NCBI GenBank assembly: GCA_965214285.1
Contig: OZ243946.1
Span: 1,860,001 to 1,924,000 of the forward strand
Length of the DNA: 64,000 nucleotides
Direction of reading: 5' to 3'
From: G963422745 sp965214285
Lineage (GTDB): Bacteria; Actinomycetota; Acidimicrobiia; Acidimicrobiales; Aldehydirespiratoraceae
Shown here: positions 19,569-27,245 of the stretch, one piece after another
Numbering within the stretch: position 1 is the stretch's first letter
Layout: each line of letters begins with the position of its first letter
Translations under genes and position numbers: made by a program
The notes under the pieces: model-generated
Database searches by the model: none
What the model was told of the DNA's origin: nothing
The model's input: the letters and a program-made list of their open reading frames with translations, nothing else

Positions 19569-19584
19569 AGGCTAGCCGAGGCTA
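19569..19584 (-). promoter_or_regulatory. Twin -10-like TAGCCT hexamers before acpP
   Basis: Two minus-strand TAGCCT hexamers (19579-19584 and 19569-19574) spaced 10 bp apart lie in the fabG-acpP gap, about 90 nt before acpP. They match the -10 sequence used by other genes in this window. Confidence 0.4.
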
Positions 19585-19592
19585 GCGGTCGC

Positions 19593-20342
19593 TCAGCCCA
19601 TCGAGAGGCCGCCGTCGACGGGCAGCACCACGCCCGTCACGTAGCCGGCATCGTCGGAGGCCAGGTAGGCCACCGCCGCGGCGATCTCGTCCGGGCTGCC
19701 GAGCCTGCCCAGCGGCACGGCTGCGGTCATGGCGGCGAGCCGGCGCTCGTCGAGCTCGGCGAGCATGTCGGTCTCGATAGGCCCGGGCGCCACCACGTTG
19801 GCGGTCACGCCGCGGCTCGCGAACTCCTTGGCCAGCGACCGGGCCAGGCCGGTGAGCCCGGCCTTGGAGGCCGCGTAGTTGGCCTGGCCGGCGTTGCCGC
19901 CGATGCCTGCCACCGACGAGACGAACACCATGCGGCCGAAGCGGGCGCGCATCATGGCCCGCACGCAGCGCCGAGCGACCCGGAAGCCGCCGGCGAGGTT
20001 GGCGTCGATCACCTCGGCGAAGGCGTCGTCGCTCATCTTCAACGTCAGGCCGTCGCGGGTGATGCCTGCGTTGGACACCAGCACCTCCACGGCGCCCAGG
20101 CGCTCCTCGATCTCGGAGACGGCCGCGTCGATCGAGTCGCTGTCGGTCACGTCGCAGCGCACCACCAGCAGGCCCTCGGCGTCGGGGGCCTCGCCTGAGC
20201 GCGACGTGATCGCCACCTTGTGGCCGTCGGCTGCGAACCTGCGGGCCACCGCATGGCCGATGCCGCGGTTGCCGCCGGTGACCAGCACGACCCGCTGCGC
20301 CGCGGCCTGGGCGCCGGGCTGTCCGGTGTCGGTGCTCACCAT
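19593..20342 (-). CDS. fabG: 3-oxoacyl-ACP reductase
   Basis: This 249-residue short-chain dehydrogenase reduces 3-oxoacyl-ACP with NADPH. It shows the cofactor motif TGGNRGIGHAVA, NNAG in the variant form SNAGITRDGL, the catalytic Ser-Tyr-Lys (SSVAGIGGNAGQANYAASKAG) and the C-terminal GYVTGVVLPVDGGLSMG typical of FabG. It starts 13 nt after the fabH stop, next to a 20-bp imperfect tandem duplication that appears to have created the present gene boundary. Confidence 0.95.
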   Translation of the reverse strand: MVSTDTGQPGAQAAAQRVVLVTGGNRGIGHAVARRFAADGHKVAITSRSGEAPDAEGLLVVRCDVTDSDSIDAAVSEIEERLGAVEVLVSNAGITRDGLTLKMSDDAFAEVIDANLAGGFRVARRCVRAMMRARFGRMVFVSSVAGIGGNAGQANYAASKAGLTGLARSLAKEFASRGVTANVVAPGPIETDMLAELDERRLAAMTAAVPLGRLGSPDEIAAAVAYLASDDAGYVTGVVLPVDGGLSMG

Positions 20343-20371
20343 TGCAGGACGGCGCTCACCATCGCAGGACG
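20334..20371. repeat. 20-bp imperfect tandem duplication at the fabH/fabG junction
   Basis: GCTCACCATTGCAGGACGG (from 20334) and GCTCACCATCGCAGGACG (from 20354) are near-identical neighbours. One copy encodes the fabH C-terminus and stop; the other supplies the fabG start region. Confidence 0.65.
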
Positions 20372-21276
20372 ACGCTGGCCCAGGTCATGCCCGCGCCGAA
20401 CCCGGTGAGCAGCACCGTGCGGCCGGGGTGCAGGGCGCCGTCGTCGGAGGCTTTCTTGAGGCACAGCGGGATGGTGGCGCTGGAGGTGTTGCCGGTGTAC
20501 TCGATCACGTTGTGGGTCTTGGCGATGTCGAGGCCGGTGCGATTGCAGACCGCCTCGATGATGCGCATGTTGGCCTGGTGGAAGATGACCACATCGACGT
20601 CGTTGGCGCCGATGCCGGCCCGTTCCAGGGCGGCCTTGGCGGATCCCGAGACGGCCCGCACGGCGCGCTTGAAGACCTCCCGGCCCTCCATCTTGATGGT
20701 GTCGCCGTGATCCGCGTACAGGATCGACCGGAGCGCACCGTCGGCGCCGAGGTCGAACGACAGCATCTCGCCCTGGTCGTGTCGCTCCATGACCACCGCC
20801 GCCCCGGCGTCGCCGAAGAGGATGGCGGTGCCGCGGTCGGTCCAGTCGGTGAGCTTGGAGAGCGCCTCGGCGCCCACCAGCAGCACCCGCTCGGGGCCGC
20901 CGGGAAGCTGCATGAGCCCGTAGGCGGCCACGTACCCGTAGGCGAAGCCCGCGCAGGCGGCGTTGAGGTCGAAGGCGCCGCAGCTCAGCCCGATGTCGTG
21001 CTGCACGACCGCCGAGCTGCCCGGCAGCATCTGATCGGCGCTGGTGGTCGACAGGATCAGCAGGTCGATGTCGTCGGGGCTGAGCCCGGCGGCCTCGATG
21101 GCGGCGCTGCCGGCCTGGGCGCCGAGCTCGCCGGTGTGGCCGCCCACCCGGCGCTCGGTGATGCCGGAGCGCTCGCGTATCCAGGCGTCGCTGGTGTCCA
21201 TCGCCTGGGCCAGGTCGTCGTTGGTGACGATCTTGTCGGGAAGTGCGGTGCCGATCCCGGCGATGCGGATCGTCAC
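20356..21276 (-). CDS. fabH: 3-oxoacyl-ACP synthase III
   Basis: This 306-residue KAS III condenses an acyl-CoA starter with malonyl-ACP to begin fatty-acid synthesis. The Cys-His-Asn triad is present: Cys about 108 in NAACAGFAYG, His about 233 in IFHQANMRI, Asn about 263 in YTGNTSSATIP. The start is GTG 21276, overlapping the fabD stop by 4 nt (GTGA). Starter specificity (acetyl or branched) cannot be read from the sequence. Confidence 0.95.
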   Translation of the reverse strand: MTIRIAGIGTALPDKIVTNDDLAQAMDTSDAWIRERSGITERRVGGHTGELGAQAGSAAIEAAGLSPDDIDLLILSTTSADQMLPGSSAVVQHDIGLSCGAFDLNAACAGFAYGYVAAYGLMQLPGGPERVLLVGAEALSKLTDWTDRGTAILFGDAGAAVVMERHDQGEMLSFDLGADGALRSILYADHGDTIKMEGREVFKRAVRAVSGSAKAALERAGIGANDVDVVIFHQANMRIIEAVCNRTGLDIAKTHNVIEYTGNTSSATIPLCLKKASDDGALHPGRTVLLTGFGAGMTWASVVLRW

Positions 21277-22469
21277 GGCTCGATCCTCAGGTCGATCCTC
21301 AGCCAAGCGATGGGCTGGCGCGGGCCGACCCGTTCCCCGTCCAGTGCGAGCACGCCCATGATCTGACCGGCGAACGAGCTGAGCACCTGCTGGGCGCCGA
21401 CCGTGCCGAGCTCGCTGCCGACCTCGATGGCGGCGCCCTCCCGGCAGGCCTCGCCGGGGCGGAAGACGCCAGCGCCGGGCGACACCACCATGCGCTCGGT
21501 GGTGAAGAGGTGCTCGCCCTCCGCGGCGGTCGTGCCGGCGGGCCGGGTGCTGGTCCCCGAGAGGCTCTCGATGAGGCCGTCGAGGTCGGCCGGGGTGCTC
21601 ACCGTGATGCGCTTGGCGGTCCGCGATGCCCGCTTGACGAGCCCGCTGAGCACGTTGCCGGGGCCGAGCTCCACGAAGGTGGCGAAGCCGTCGTCGGCGA
21701 GCCGGCGCAGGGTCTGGCGCCAGCGGACCGGCGAGGTGAGCTGGGCGCCGAGCAGGTCGGGCCAGTCCTCGGGGTCGTCGTGCGGGCAGGCGTCGACGTT
21801 GGCGTAGACGGGTTGTTCGGGGGAGCGGAACTCGGTCTGGTCGATGGCCTTGCGGAGACGGTCCCGCGCGGGGGCCATCAGCGGCGTGTGGAAGGCCCCG
21901 CCGACGGGAATCCGCATGGCCCGCTTGGCGCCGAGCTGCTTGGCGATGCCGCACGCCCGGTCCAAGTCGTCGGGGTCGCCTGCGATCACCACCTGGCCGG
22001 GTGCGTTGTAGTTGGCGATCCAGACGTCGCCGGCGGTGCGGCTGCAGGCGATGTCGACCTGGTCGTCGTCGAGCCCGAGGACCGCCGCCATGGTGCCGTC
22101 GTGCTCCTCGGCGGCGGCCTGCATGGCGTTGCCGCGTTCGTTGACGAGGGCGACGGCGTCGGTGAAGTCCAGCGCTCCCGATGCGGTCAGTGCGCTGTAC
22201 TCGCCCAGCGAGTGGCCCGCATGGGCGACGGCCTCGGCGCCGGTGCGGCTGACCGCGTCGAGCACCACCATCGAGGTGACGAAGGTGGCGAGCTGGGCGT
22301 TGGCCGTCATCGTGAGCTCGTCTGCCTCGGTGTGCAGCAGCAGCCCGGCGATGTCGCGGTCGACGGCGTCGGAGGCCTCCTGCACGAGCTCCCAGGAGGG
22401 ATGGTCCACCCACTCGGCGCCCATCTGGGGCTTCTGGGACCCCTGGCCGGGGTAGGTGAAGACGATCAT
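21273..22469 (-). CDS. fabD: Malonyl-CoA:ACP transacylase with C-terminal biotinyl-like domain
   Basis: The protein is 398 residues, against about 310 for ordinary FabD. Residues 1-305 are a complete transacylase: N-terminal YPGQGSQ, the nucleophile Ser87 in GHSLGEYSAL, His194 in GAFHTPLM, and VELGPGNVLSGL. After a linker (about 306-334) residues 335-395 read as a biotinyl/lipoyl-like beta sandwich (GAGVFRPGE, EGAAIEVGSELGTVG, FAGQIMGVLALDGERVGPRQ). The usual E(A/S)MK loop is replaced by GAQQVLSS with no lysine, so it cannot be biotinylated. It starts the fatty-acid operon and may dock onto acyl-CoA carboxylase or ACP (inference). Confidence 0.92.
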   Translation of the reverse strand: MIVFTYPGQGSQKPQMGAEWVDHPSWELVQEASDAVDRDIAGLLLHTEADELTMTANAQLATFVTSMVVLDAVSRTGAEAVAHAGHSLGEYSALTASGALDFTDAVALVNERGNAMQAAAEEHDGTMAAVLGLDDDQVDIACSRTAGDVWIANYNAPGQVVIAGDPDDLDRACGIAKQLGAKRAMRIPVGGAFHTPLMAPARDRLRKAIDQTEFRSPEQPVYANVDACPHDDPEDWPDLLGAQLTSPVRWRQTLRRLADDGFATFVELGPGNVLSGLVKRASRTAKRITVSTPADLDGLIESLSGTSTRPAGTTAAEGEHLFTTERMVVSPGAGVFRPGEACREGAAIEVGSELGTVGAQQVLSSFAGQIMGVLALDGERVGPRQPIAWLRIDLRIEP

Positions 22470-22658
22470 CGCTGCGACGCCCTGTGGCTCTCTGGGGCGT
22501 TGCGGCTCGGCCGGCCCCTCCGGTTCACCAGGCTCAGACCCTGCGGCGTGCGATTCGGTTTCATCGTCCCGCCGAGCCCGCCGATCGCCCGCCCGCGTGC
22601 GGGCTGCCTGCCGGCCCGCTTGGCGCTGTGCTCGCCTGTCCGCCCGGCGGTGCGAGGG

Positions 22659-22781
22659 TCATTGACGCGGCCAGTCGTGGAGGTCGTCGGCGTGACGGCG
22701 GATCGACCACTCGCGGATGGCGGCGACCAGCGCGGCGAGCAGCCCCCAGCGGATGAGCCGCTTGACCGCGTTTTTGAGCAT
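22659..22781 (-). CDS. Small 40-residue membrane protein, unknown
   Basis: A basic N-terminus (MLKNAVKRLIR) precedes one short hydrophobic helix (WGLLAALVAAI) and a charged tail (REWSIRRHADDLHDWPRQ). The support for a real gene is a TAGCCT -10 hexamer that ends 7 nt before its ATG, the leaderless layout seen throughout the window. It diverges from tRNA-Leu with an overlapping promoter. No function can be assigned. Confidence 0.5.
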   Translation of the reverse strand: MLKNAVKRLIRWGLLAALVAAIREWSIRRHADDLHDWPRQ

Positions 22782-22788
22782 GGCGGCA

Positions 22789-22798
22789 AGGCTACGCT
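22789..22798. promoter_or_regulatory. Overlapping divergent -10 elements for the small protein and tRNA-Leu
   Basis: Minus-strand TAGCCT (22789-22794) ends 7 nt before ATG 22781. Plus-strand TACGCT (22793-22798) lies 20 nt before the tRNA. The two hexamers share two bases, so transcription from them may be mutually exclusive. Confidence 0.45.
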
Positions 22799-22818
22799 GT
22801 CGGAGCGCCCATTCGCCC

Positions 22819-22902
22819 GCCCGGGTGGTGGAACTGGAAGACACGACGGACTCAAAATCCGTTGCTCGCGAGAGCGTGCGGGTTCGAGCCCCGCCCCGGG
22901 CA
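22819..22902 (+). tRNA. tRNA-Leu (anticodon CAA)
   Basis: The acceptor stem GCCCGGG (22819-22825) pairs with CCCGGGC (22895-22901), with discriminator A 22902. The anticodon arm is ACGGA-CTCAAAA-TCCGT, giving anticodon CAA for UUG codons. A long variable arm (GCTCGCGAGAGCG) is typical of class II tRNA-Leu. The T arm is GCGGG-TTCGAGC-CCCGC. The following bases are CACA, so the 3' CCA is not encoded and must be added. Confidence 0.95.
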
Positions 22903-22945
22903 CACGCGCGCGCGACCCGTGCCGCCGGCGCCGGCCCTGCCAGGG

Positions 22946-23524
22946 TCAGTCGGGGCCGGGGGCGGCCTGGCGGCGCTGCTCGGCGAAGGCGGTGATGGCG
23001 TCGAGATCGACGGCTGAGCACTCCAGCCTCCAGGTCCACGCTGTCGCCACGACCTGCGCATCGAGATCGTCGGGACCGGGCGCCACGACCAGGCGGTCTG
23101 TGGCCAGCGGCGCAAGCTCTGCCAGGGCGGCGGGATCGGCGGTCTGCACCAGCACGCCGCCGGATTCGAGGACGCGGACCTGCAACGGCAGCGGCAGCAG
23201 TGCCTCCTGCATGCCTGTCGGCGCATCGACGGCCCAGTGCGGGCCCGAGGTGGGCGGATCGGAGTCGTAGGCCACGTCGTCGCCGATCACGTGGAGGCCG
23301 CTCTGGGGGTGCTCGGGCTCGCGCAGCTCGCTGCAGACGCTCTCAGCCGCCCCGCACGCCGCCAGCATCGCCAGAAGCACCGCCGCAAGCAGCACTGCGG
23401 GGACAGTCGACCGGAGCGCTCGGTCGGCCGTGGAGGTGCACCGCGCCACCGCCCTGAGAGTCCGCCGCAGCGCCCTGCCGACCAGGGAGGCCCCCTGAGC
23501 GACAATCGAACCGGCCCGCTGCAC
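22946..23524 (-). CDS. DUF3105 lipoprotein
   Basis: This 192-residue protein has a long basic N-region, a hydrophobic signal helix (VPAVLLAAVLLAML) and the lipobox LAAC, so it is predicted to be lipid-anchored outside the cell membrane. The mature part has the DUF3105 signature SDPPTSGPHW after YDSD, found in many actinobacterial secreted or membrane proteins of unknown function. The GTG start at 23524 leaves an n-region of about 40 residues before the helix, unusually long, so an internal start is possible. A minus-strand TATCCT hexamer ends 5 nt before 23524 and overlaps the divergent promoter of the next gene. Confidence 0.75.
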   Translation of the reverse strand: MQRAGSIVAQGASLVGRALRRTLRAVARCTSTADRALRSTVPAVLLAAVLLAMLAACGAAESVCSELREPEHPQSGLHVIGDDVAYDSDPPTSGPHWAVDAPTGMQEALLPLPLQVRVLESGGVLVQTADPAALAELAPLATDRLVVAPGPDDLDAQVVATAWTWRLECSAVDLDAITAFAEQRRQAAPGPD

Positions 23525-23528
23525 GCCT

Positions 23529-23535
23529 TAGGATA
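23529..23535. promoter_or_regulatory. Symmetric bidirectional -10 (TAGGATA/TATCCTA)
   Basis: Plus-strand TAGGAT (23529-23534) ends 7 nt before ATG 23542. Minus-strand TATCCT (23530-23535) ends 5 nt before GTG 23524. The 7-bp TANNNTA element can serve as -10 in both directions. Confidence 0.5.
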
Positions 23536-23541
23536 CCCGCC

Positions 23542-23832
23542 ATGTCACGGGCGCTCATCGAACGGAAGCTGCGTTCGGTCGCCGCCGAGCTGAAGGCTCT
23601 GCGAGCCGAGCTGCAGGTGTCTTCCGAGCAGCTTGTGCAGTTCGACGACGAGGCCGACGATGCCCGGCTGCGGGCCCTGGTGTCGGACAACCCGGCGGCG
23701 CAGCGACAGCATCGCCGGGCCGCACGCCATGCCGAGCGGCTGCGCCGGCACCGCGATCGTCTCGCCGAGCGCATCGCCGCGCTCGAAGCCGAACAGGACG
23801 GGCTGCTCGACCGGCTGAGCGCCGCGCAATGA
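23542..23832 (+). CDS. Small coiled-coil protein, unknown
   Basis: The 96 residues are almost entirely charged helix with heptad-like leucines (IERKLRSVAAELKALRAELQ and ERLRRHRDRLAERIAALEAE), so a coiled coil is likely. There is no signal peptide or membrane segment. Its stop overlaps the pdtaR start (ATGA), which indicates translational coupling with that regulator. The leaderless-type -10 at 23529 fixes the start. Confidence 0.6.
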   Translation: MSRALIERKLRSVAAELKALRAELQVSSEQLVQFDDEADDARLRALVSDNPAAQRQHRRAARHAERLRRHRDRLAERIAALEAEQDGLLDRLSAAQ

Positions 23833-24461
23833 GCCTGCGGGTGCTCGTTGCCGAGGACGAAGCGATCATCCGCCTCGACCTGGTGGAGACCCTGACCGCC
23901 GAGGGCTACACCGTGGTGGGCGACTGCGGGAGCGGCGACCGGGCCGTGGAGCTGGCCGGCGAGCTGGCCCCCGACATCGTGATGCTCGACATCAAGATGC
24001 CAGGTCTCGACGGCATCAGCGCAGCCCGCCGCATCAGCGAGTCCGGCGACGCCGCCGTCGTCATGCTCACCGCCTTCGGCCAGCGCGAGCTGATCTCCGA
24101 GGCCGGCGAAGCAGGCGCCATGGCCTATCTCACCAAGCCCTTCCGTCGTGCCGACCTGGTGGCCGCCCTGGAGCTGGCCACGACCCGTCGCCGGGAAGCG
24201 GCCGAGCTGGCAGCCAAGGCTGACGACCTCGAGTCGCGCTTCGAGCAGCGCAAGCTCGTCGACCGGGCAAAGGGCAGGCTCATGGACGACCACGGCCTGA
24301 GCGAGGACCAGGCGCACGGCCTGCTGCGCCGGTCCGCCATGGGCAGACGGCTGCGCATGGCCGACGTGGCAGCAGAGGTGCTCAGCGGCAGGCATCCCGA
24401 CGAGCTGCCCGGCGGCGCGCTGTCAGTCGGCGAGCAGGCCGCCGGGGCGGCAGAGGCCTGA
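23829..24461 (+). CDS. pdtaR: ANTAR-domain response regulator (PdtaR-like)
   Basis: This 210-residue protein has an N-terminal receiver domain with acidic residues at VAEDEA, phosphoacceptor Asp54 in IVMLDIKMPG, and Lys103 in YLTKPF. A coiled linker and an ANTAR RNA-binding domain (about 135-190: KLVDRAKGRLMDDHGLSEDQAHGLLRRSAM) follow. In mycobacteria PdtaR (Rv1626) is phosphorylated by the kinase PdtaS and binds paired RNA hairpins to prevent termination. The location just before polA-rpsA-coaE-uvrB matches the Rv1626-Rv1633 order. No pdtaS is in the window. Confidence 0.9.
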   Translation: MSLRVLVAEDEAIIRLDLVETLTAEGYTVVGDCGSGDRAVELAGELAPDIVMLDIKMPGLDGISAARRISESGDAAVVMLTAFGQRELISEAGEAGAMAYLTKPFRRADLVAALELATTRRREAAELAAKADDLESRFEQRKLVDRAKGRLMDDHGLSEDQAHGLLRRSAMGRRLRMADVAAEVLSGRHPDELPGGALSVGEQAAGAAEA

Positions 24462-24465
24462 AGCG

Positions 24466-27156
24466 ATGCCCACACAGATGCTGATCGACGGCAACTCGCT
24501 GACCTACCGGGCGTTCTACGCACTGCCGACCGACATGGCCACCGCATCGGGCCAGGTAACCAATGCCGTGTACGGCTTCACCGCCATGCTCATCAACCTG
24601 ATGCGAGACCACGAGCCCGACAACATCGTGGTGGCCTTCGACCGTCCCGAGCCGACCTTCCGCCATAAGCTCACCCCCAGCTACAAGGCGCAGCGCGAGG
24701 CAGCGCCGGACATCCTGCGCCAGCAGCTCGGGCTGGTGCGCCAGGTGCTCGAGGCGCTGGCCATCCCGGTGCTGGACTCGCCGGGCATCGAGGCCGACGA
24801 CATCTTGGCCACACTGGCCACCCGGGCACGCGACAACGGCGACGACGCCATCATCGTCAGCGGCGACCGCGACGTCTTCCAGCTCGTGGAGGACCCGCAC
24901 GTCACGGTGTCGTACCCGATGCGCGGCGTGAGCGAGGCCGCCGTGTACGACGAGGCGGGCATCGAGGAGCGCACCGGCGTCAAGCCCGCCGACTACGTGA
25001 ACTACGCGGCGCTGCGGGGCGACAGCTCCGACAACCTGCCCGGCGTTCCCGGCGTGGGCGAGAAGACGGCCGCCAAGCTGGTCAACGAGCACGGCGACAT
25101 CGACGGCGTCTACGCCGGCATCGACGGATTCACGCCCAAGCTGCGCCAGAACCTGGCCGAGGGCGAGGCCAACGTGCGCAACAACGTGGAGATGATGCGC
25201 CTGGTGCGCGACGCCGATCTGGGCGAGCCGGACGGCGCCGAGGGCCCGCTGGTGCAGGGCAACGCGGACATCGACGAGGTGCGCCGCCTGTTCGACTTCC
25301 TGGAGTTCCGCAGCCTCTGGGACCGCATCGCCCCGCTGCTCGGCGAGGAGTCGTCTCACCAGGCGGCGGTGCTCACGGCGGAGACCGCCGTCTGCGAGAC
25401 CGCAGCAGAGGCCACGGCGGCCATCGAGGAGGCGGCTGCGGGCAGCGGCATCCTGGCCGTGGCCGCGGCCAAGACCGGCGTGGAGGACGGCCTGGCGCTG
25501 GTGATCCCGCCGTCGCAGGACTCGCAGCGGGCGACCGATGCCGTCTTCGTGCCCGGCAGGCTGCTGTCCGACCCTGCGGTGAGCGCTGCTTTGAGCGGCC
25601 TCTTCGGCGCCGGGGGCCGGCCGGTCGCCATGCACGGCGCCAAGCAGACGATGCACGACCTGCTCGGCCTCGGAATCGACCTGCGCGACCTGGCATTCGA
25701 CTCCCGCCTGGCGGCTTATCTGCTGGACCCGGCGGACCGCCGCTACGACCTGGCCGAGCTGCTGTTGCGCCACGCCGGCCTGGAGCTGTCCGTGGCAGCC
25801 GAGCCGGAGGGCATGCTCGATTTCGGCGGAGACGACCCCGACGACCACGGCGACCCGGCCGCGGAGCCGGCTGCCCGGGCGCTGGCCGTGGAACGGCTGG
25901 TGGCCCCGCTGCGCGAGGCGCTGCAGGCACAGGGCCTGCTGCACCTCCACGACGACATGGAAGTGCCGCTGGTGCGGGTGCTGGCCAAGATGCAACAGCG
26001 CGGCATCGGCGTGGACCCCGCCGTGCTGAGGCGCATCCGCGACGAGCTCACAACCGAGGCCGACGCGCTGCGCGCCCGGGTGATCGGCCATGCCGGCCGC
26101 CCGTTCAACGTCAACTCCCCCAAGCAGCTCGGCGAGGTGCTCTTCGACGAGCTCGGCCTGACCCCGCTGAAGAGGACCAAGCGCGGCTACTCGACCGACG
26201 CCCAGACCCTTGAGAAGATGCGCGGCGAGCATCCGATCGTCGACGACCTGCTGAGCTACCGGGAGACGGAGAAGCTGCGCTCGACCTACGGCGAGGGCCT
26301 GCTGGCCGAGGTCGGCGAGGGCGACCGCATCCGGGCCACGTTCAACCAGACCGTGGCCCGCACCGGCCGGCTTTCCTCCGATCGGCCCAACCTCCACAAC
26401 ATCCCGGTGCGCAGCGAGCGCGGAAGGGTGTTCCGCACGGCCTTCGTGGCGCCTGAGGGCTGCAGGCTGCTGATCGCCGACTACGACCAGATCGAGCTGC
26501 GCTGCATAGCGCATCTGGCCGAGGATCCGGGCCTCATCGAGGCGTTCGAGGCGGGCGACGACATCCACACCGCCACCGCCGCCAAGGTGTTCGGCATCGA
26601 CCCCGGCGACGTTGGCGTGGGCGAGCGCTCGCAGGCGAAGATGATCAGCTACGGCCTGGCCTACGGCATGGAGGCCTACGGGCTCTCGCAGCGGCTCGGC
26701 ATCGGCGTGCCAGAGGCCGAGACGATCCTCGACAGCTACTTCGAGGCCTTCCCGGCGGTCAGGCGCTACATGCACGACGCCGTGGCCGAGGCCCGCAAGC
26801 GCGGCTACACAGAGACCCTCTTCGGGCGCCGCCGCCAGATCCCCGAGCTGGCCGCCGGCAGCCGCCAGGTCCGCCAGGCCGGGGAGCGCCAGGCCATGAA
26901 CGCCGGCATCCAGGGCCTGGCCGCCGACATCTTCAAGGTGGCGCTGGTGCGCCTGGACCGCGCCCTGGAGGAGCGGGACCTGCAGGCGGGCATCGTGTTG
27001 CAGGTACACGACGAGATCATCGTCGAGGCGCCCGAGGCCGAGGTGGGCACCGCGGCGGAGCTGATGCGCTCCATCATGGCCGAGGCCTTCGAGCTGCGGG
27101 TGCCGCTGGAGGTCGACTTGCAGGTGACCGCCACCTGGGCCGAGGCCAAGGGCTGA
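24466..27156 (+). CDS. polA: DNA polymerase I
   Basis: This 896-residue polymerase fills gaps and removes RNA primers. The N-terminal 5'-nuclease domain (about 1-290) has VAFDRPEPTFRHKL, GIEADDILAT, VSGDRDVFQLV and the helix-hairpin-helix DNLPGVPGVGEKTAAKL. The middle domain (about 300-460) is 3'-5' exonuclease-like but shows no DxE metal-binding signature, so it is probably inactive as in mycobacterial PolA. The polymerase domain carries TGRLSSDRPNLHNIP, motif A DYDQIELR (about 673), motif B RSQAKMISYGLAYG and motif C VHDEI (about 847). It starts 4 nt after the pdtaR stop. Confidence 0.97.
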   Translation: MPTQMLIDGNSLTYRAFYALPTDMATASGQVTNAVYGFTAMLINLMRDHEPDNIVVAFDRPEPTFRHKLTPSYKAQREAAPDILRQQLGLVRQVLEALAIPVLDSPGIEADDILATLATRARDNGDDAIIVSGDRDVFQLVEDPHVTVSYPMRGVSEAAVYDEAGIEERTGVKPADYVNYAALRGDSSDNLPGVPGVGEKTAAKLVNEHGDIDGVYAGIDGFTPKLRQNLAEGEANVRNNVEMMRLVRDADLGEPDGAEGPLVQGNADIDEVRRLFDFLEFRSLWDRIAPLLGEESSHQAAVLTAETAVCETAAEATAAIEEAAAGSGILAVAAAKTGVEDGLALVIPPSQDSQRATDAVFVPGRLLSDPAVSAALSGLFGAGGRPVAMHGAKQTMHDLLGLGIDLRDLAFDSRLAAYLLDPADRRYDLAELLLRHAGLELSVAAEPEGMLDFGGDDPDDHGDPAAEPAARALAVERLVAPLREALQAQGLLHLHDDMEVPLVRVLAKMQQRGIGVDPAVLRRIRDELTTEADALRARVIGHAGRPFNVNSPKQLGEVLFDELGLTPLKRTKRGYSTDAQTLEKMRGEHPIVDDLLSYRETEKLRSTYGEGLLAEVGEGDRIRATFNQTVARTGRLSSDRPNLHNIPVRSERGRVFRTAFVAPEGCRLLIADYDQIELRCIAHLAEDPGLIEAFEAGDDIHTATAAKVFGIDPGDVGVGERSQAKMISYGLAYGMEAYGLSQRLGIGVPEAETILDSYFEAFPAVRRYMHDAVAEARKRGYTETLFGRRRQIPELAAGSRQVRQAGERQAMNAGIQGLAADIFKVALVRLDRALEERDLQAGIVLQVHDEIIVEAPEAEVGTAAELMRSIMAEAFELRVPLEVDLQVTATWAEAKG

Positions 27157-27177
27157 CCCGGCACTGAACCGGAGTCT

Positions 27178-27198
27178 GCGCCGCTAGCCTTGCGGCGC
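27178..27198 (+). promoter_or_regulatory. Hairpin carrying a TAGCCT -10, between polA and rpsA
   Basis: GCGCCGC (27178-27184) and GCGGCGC (27192-27198) form a perfect 7-bp stem, and the 7-nt loop is TAGCCTT. The loop contains the -10 sequence used elsewhere, so the site could be the rpsA promoter, a weak polA terminator, or both. There is no U tract. Confidence 0.4.
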
Positions 27199-27245
27199 TG
27201 TCTTGCCGACAGGGCGGGCCGGTCCGTGCCGTCCCGTCACCTCTA

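Noticed and set aside
22819..22902. tRNA-Leu as an island attachment site
   Set aside because: No integrase, no repeat of the tRNA 3' end elsewhere in the window, and flanking genes are core-like.
24382..27009. An 875-codon minus-strand frame opposite polA
   Set aside because: It is a compositional shadow; polA motifs on the other strand are unambiguous.
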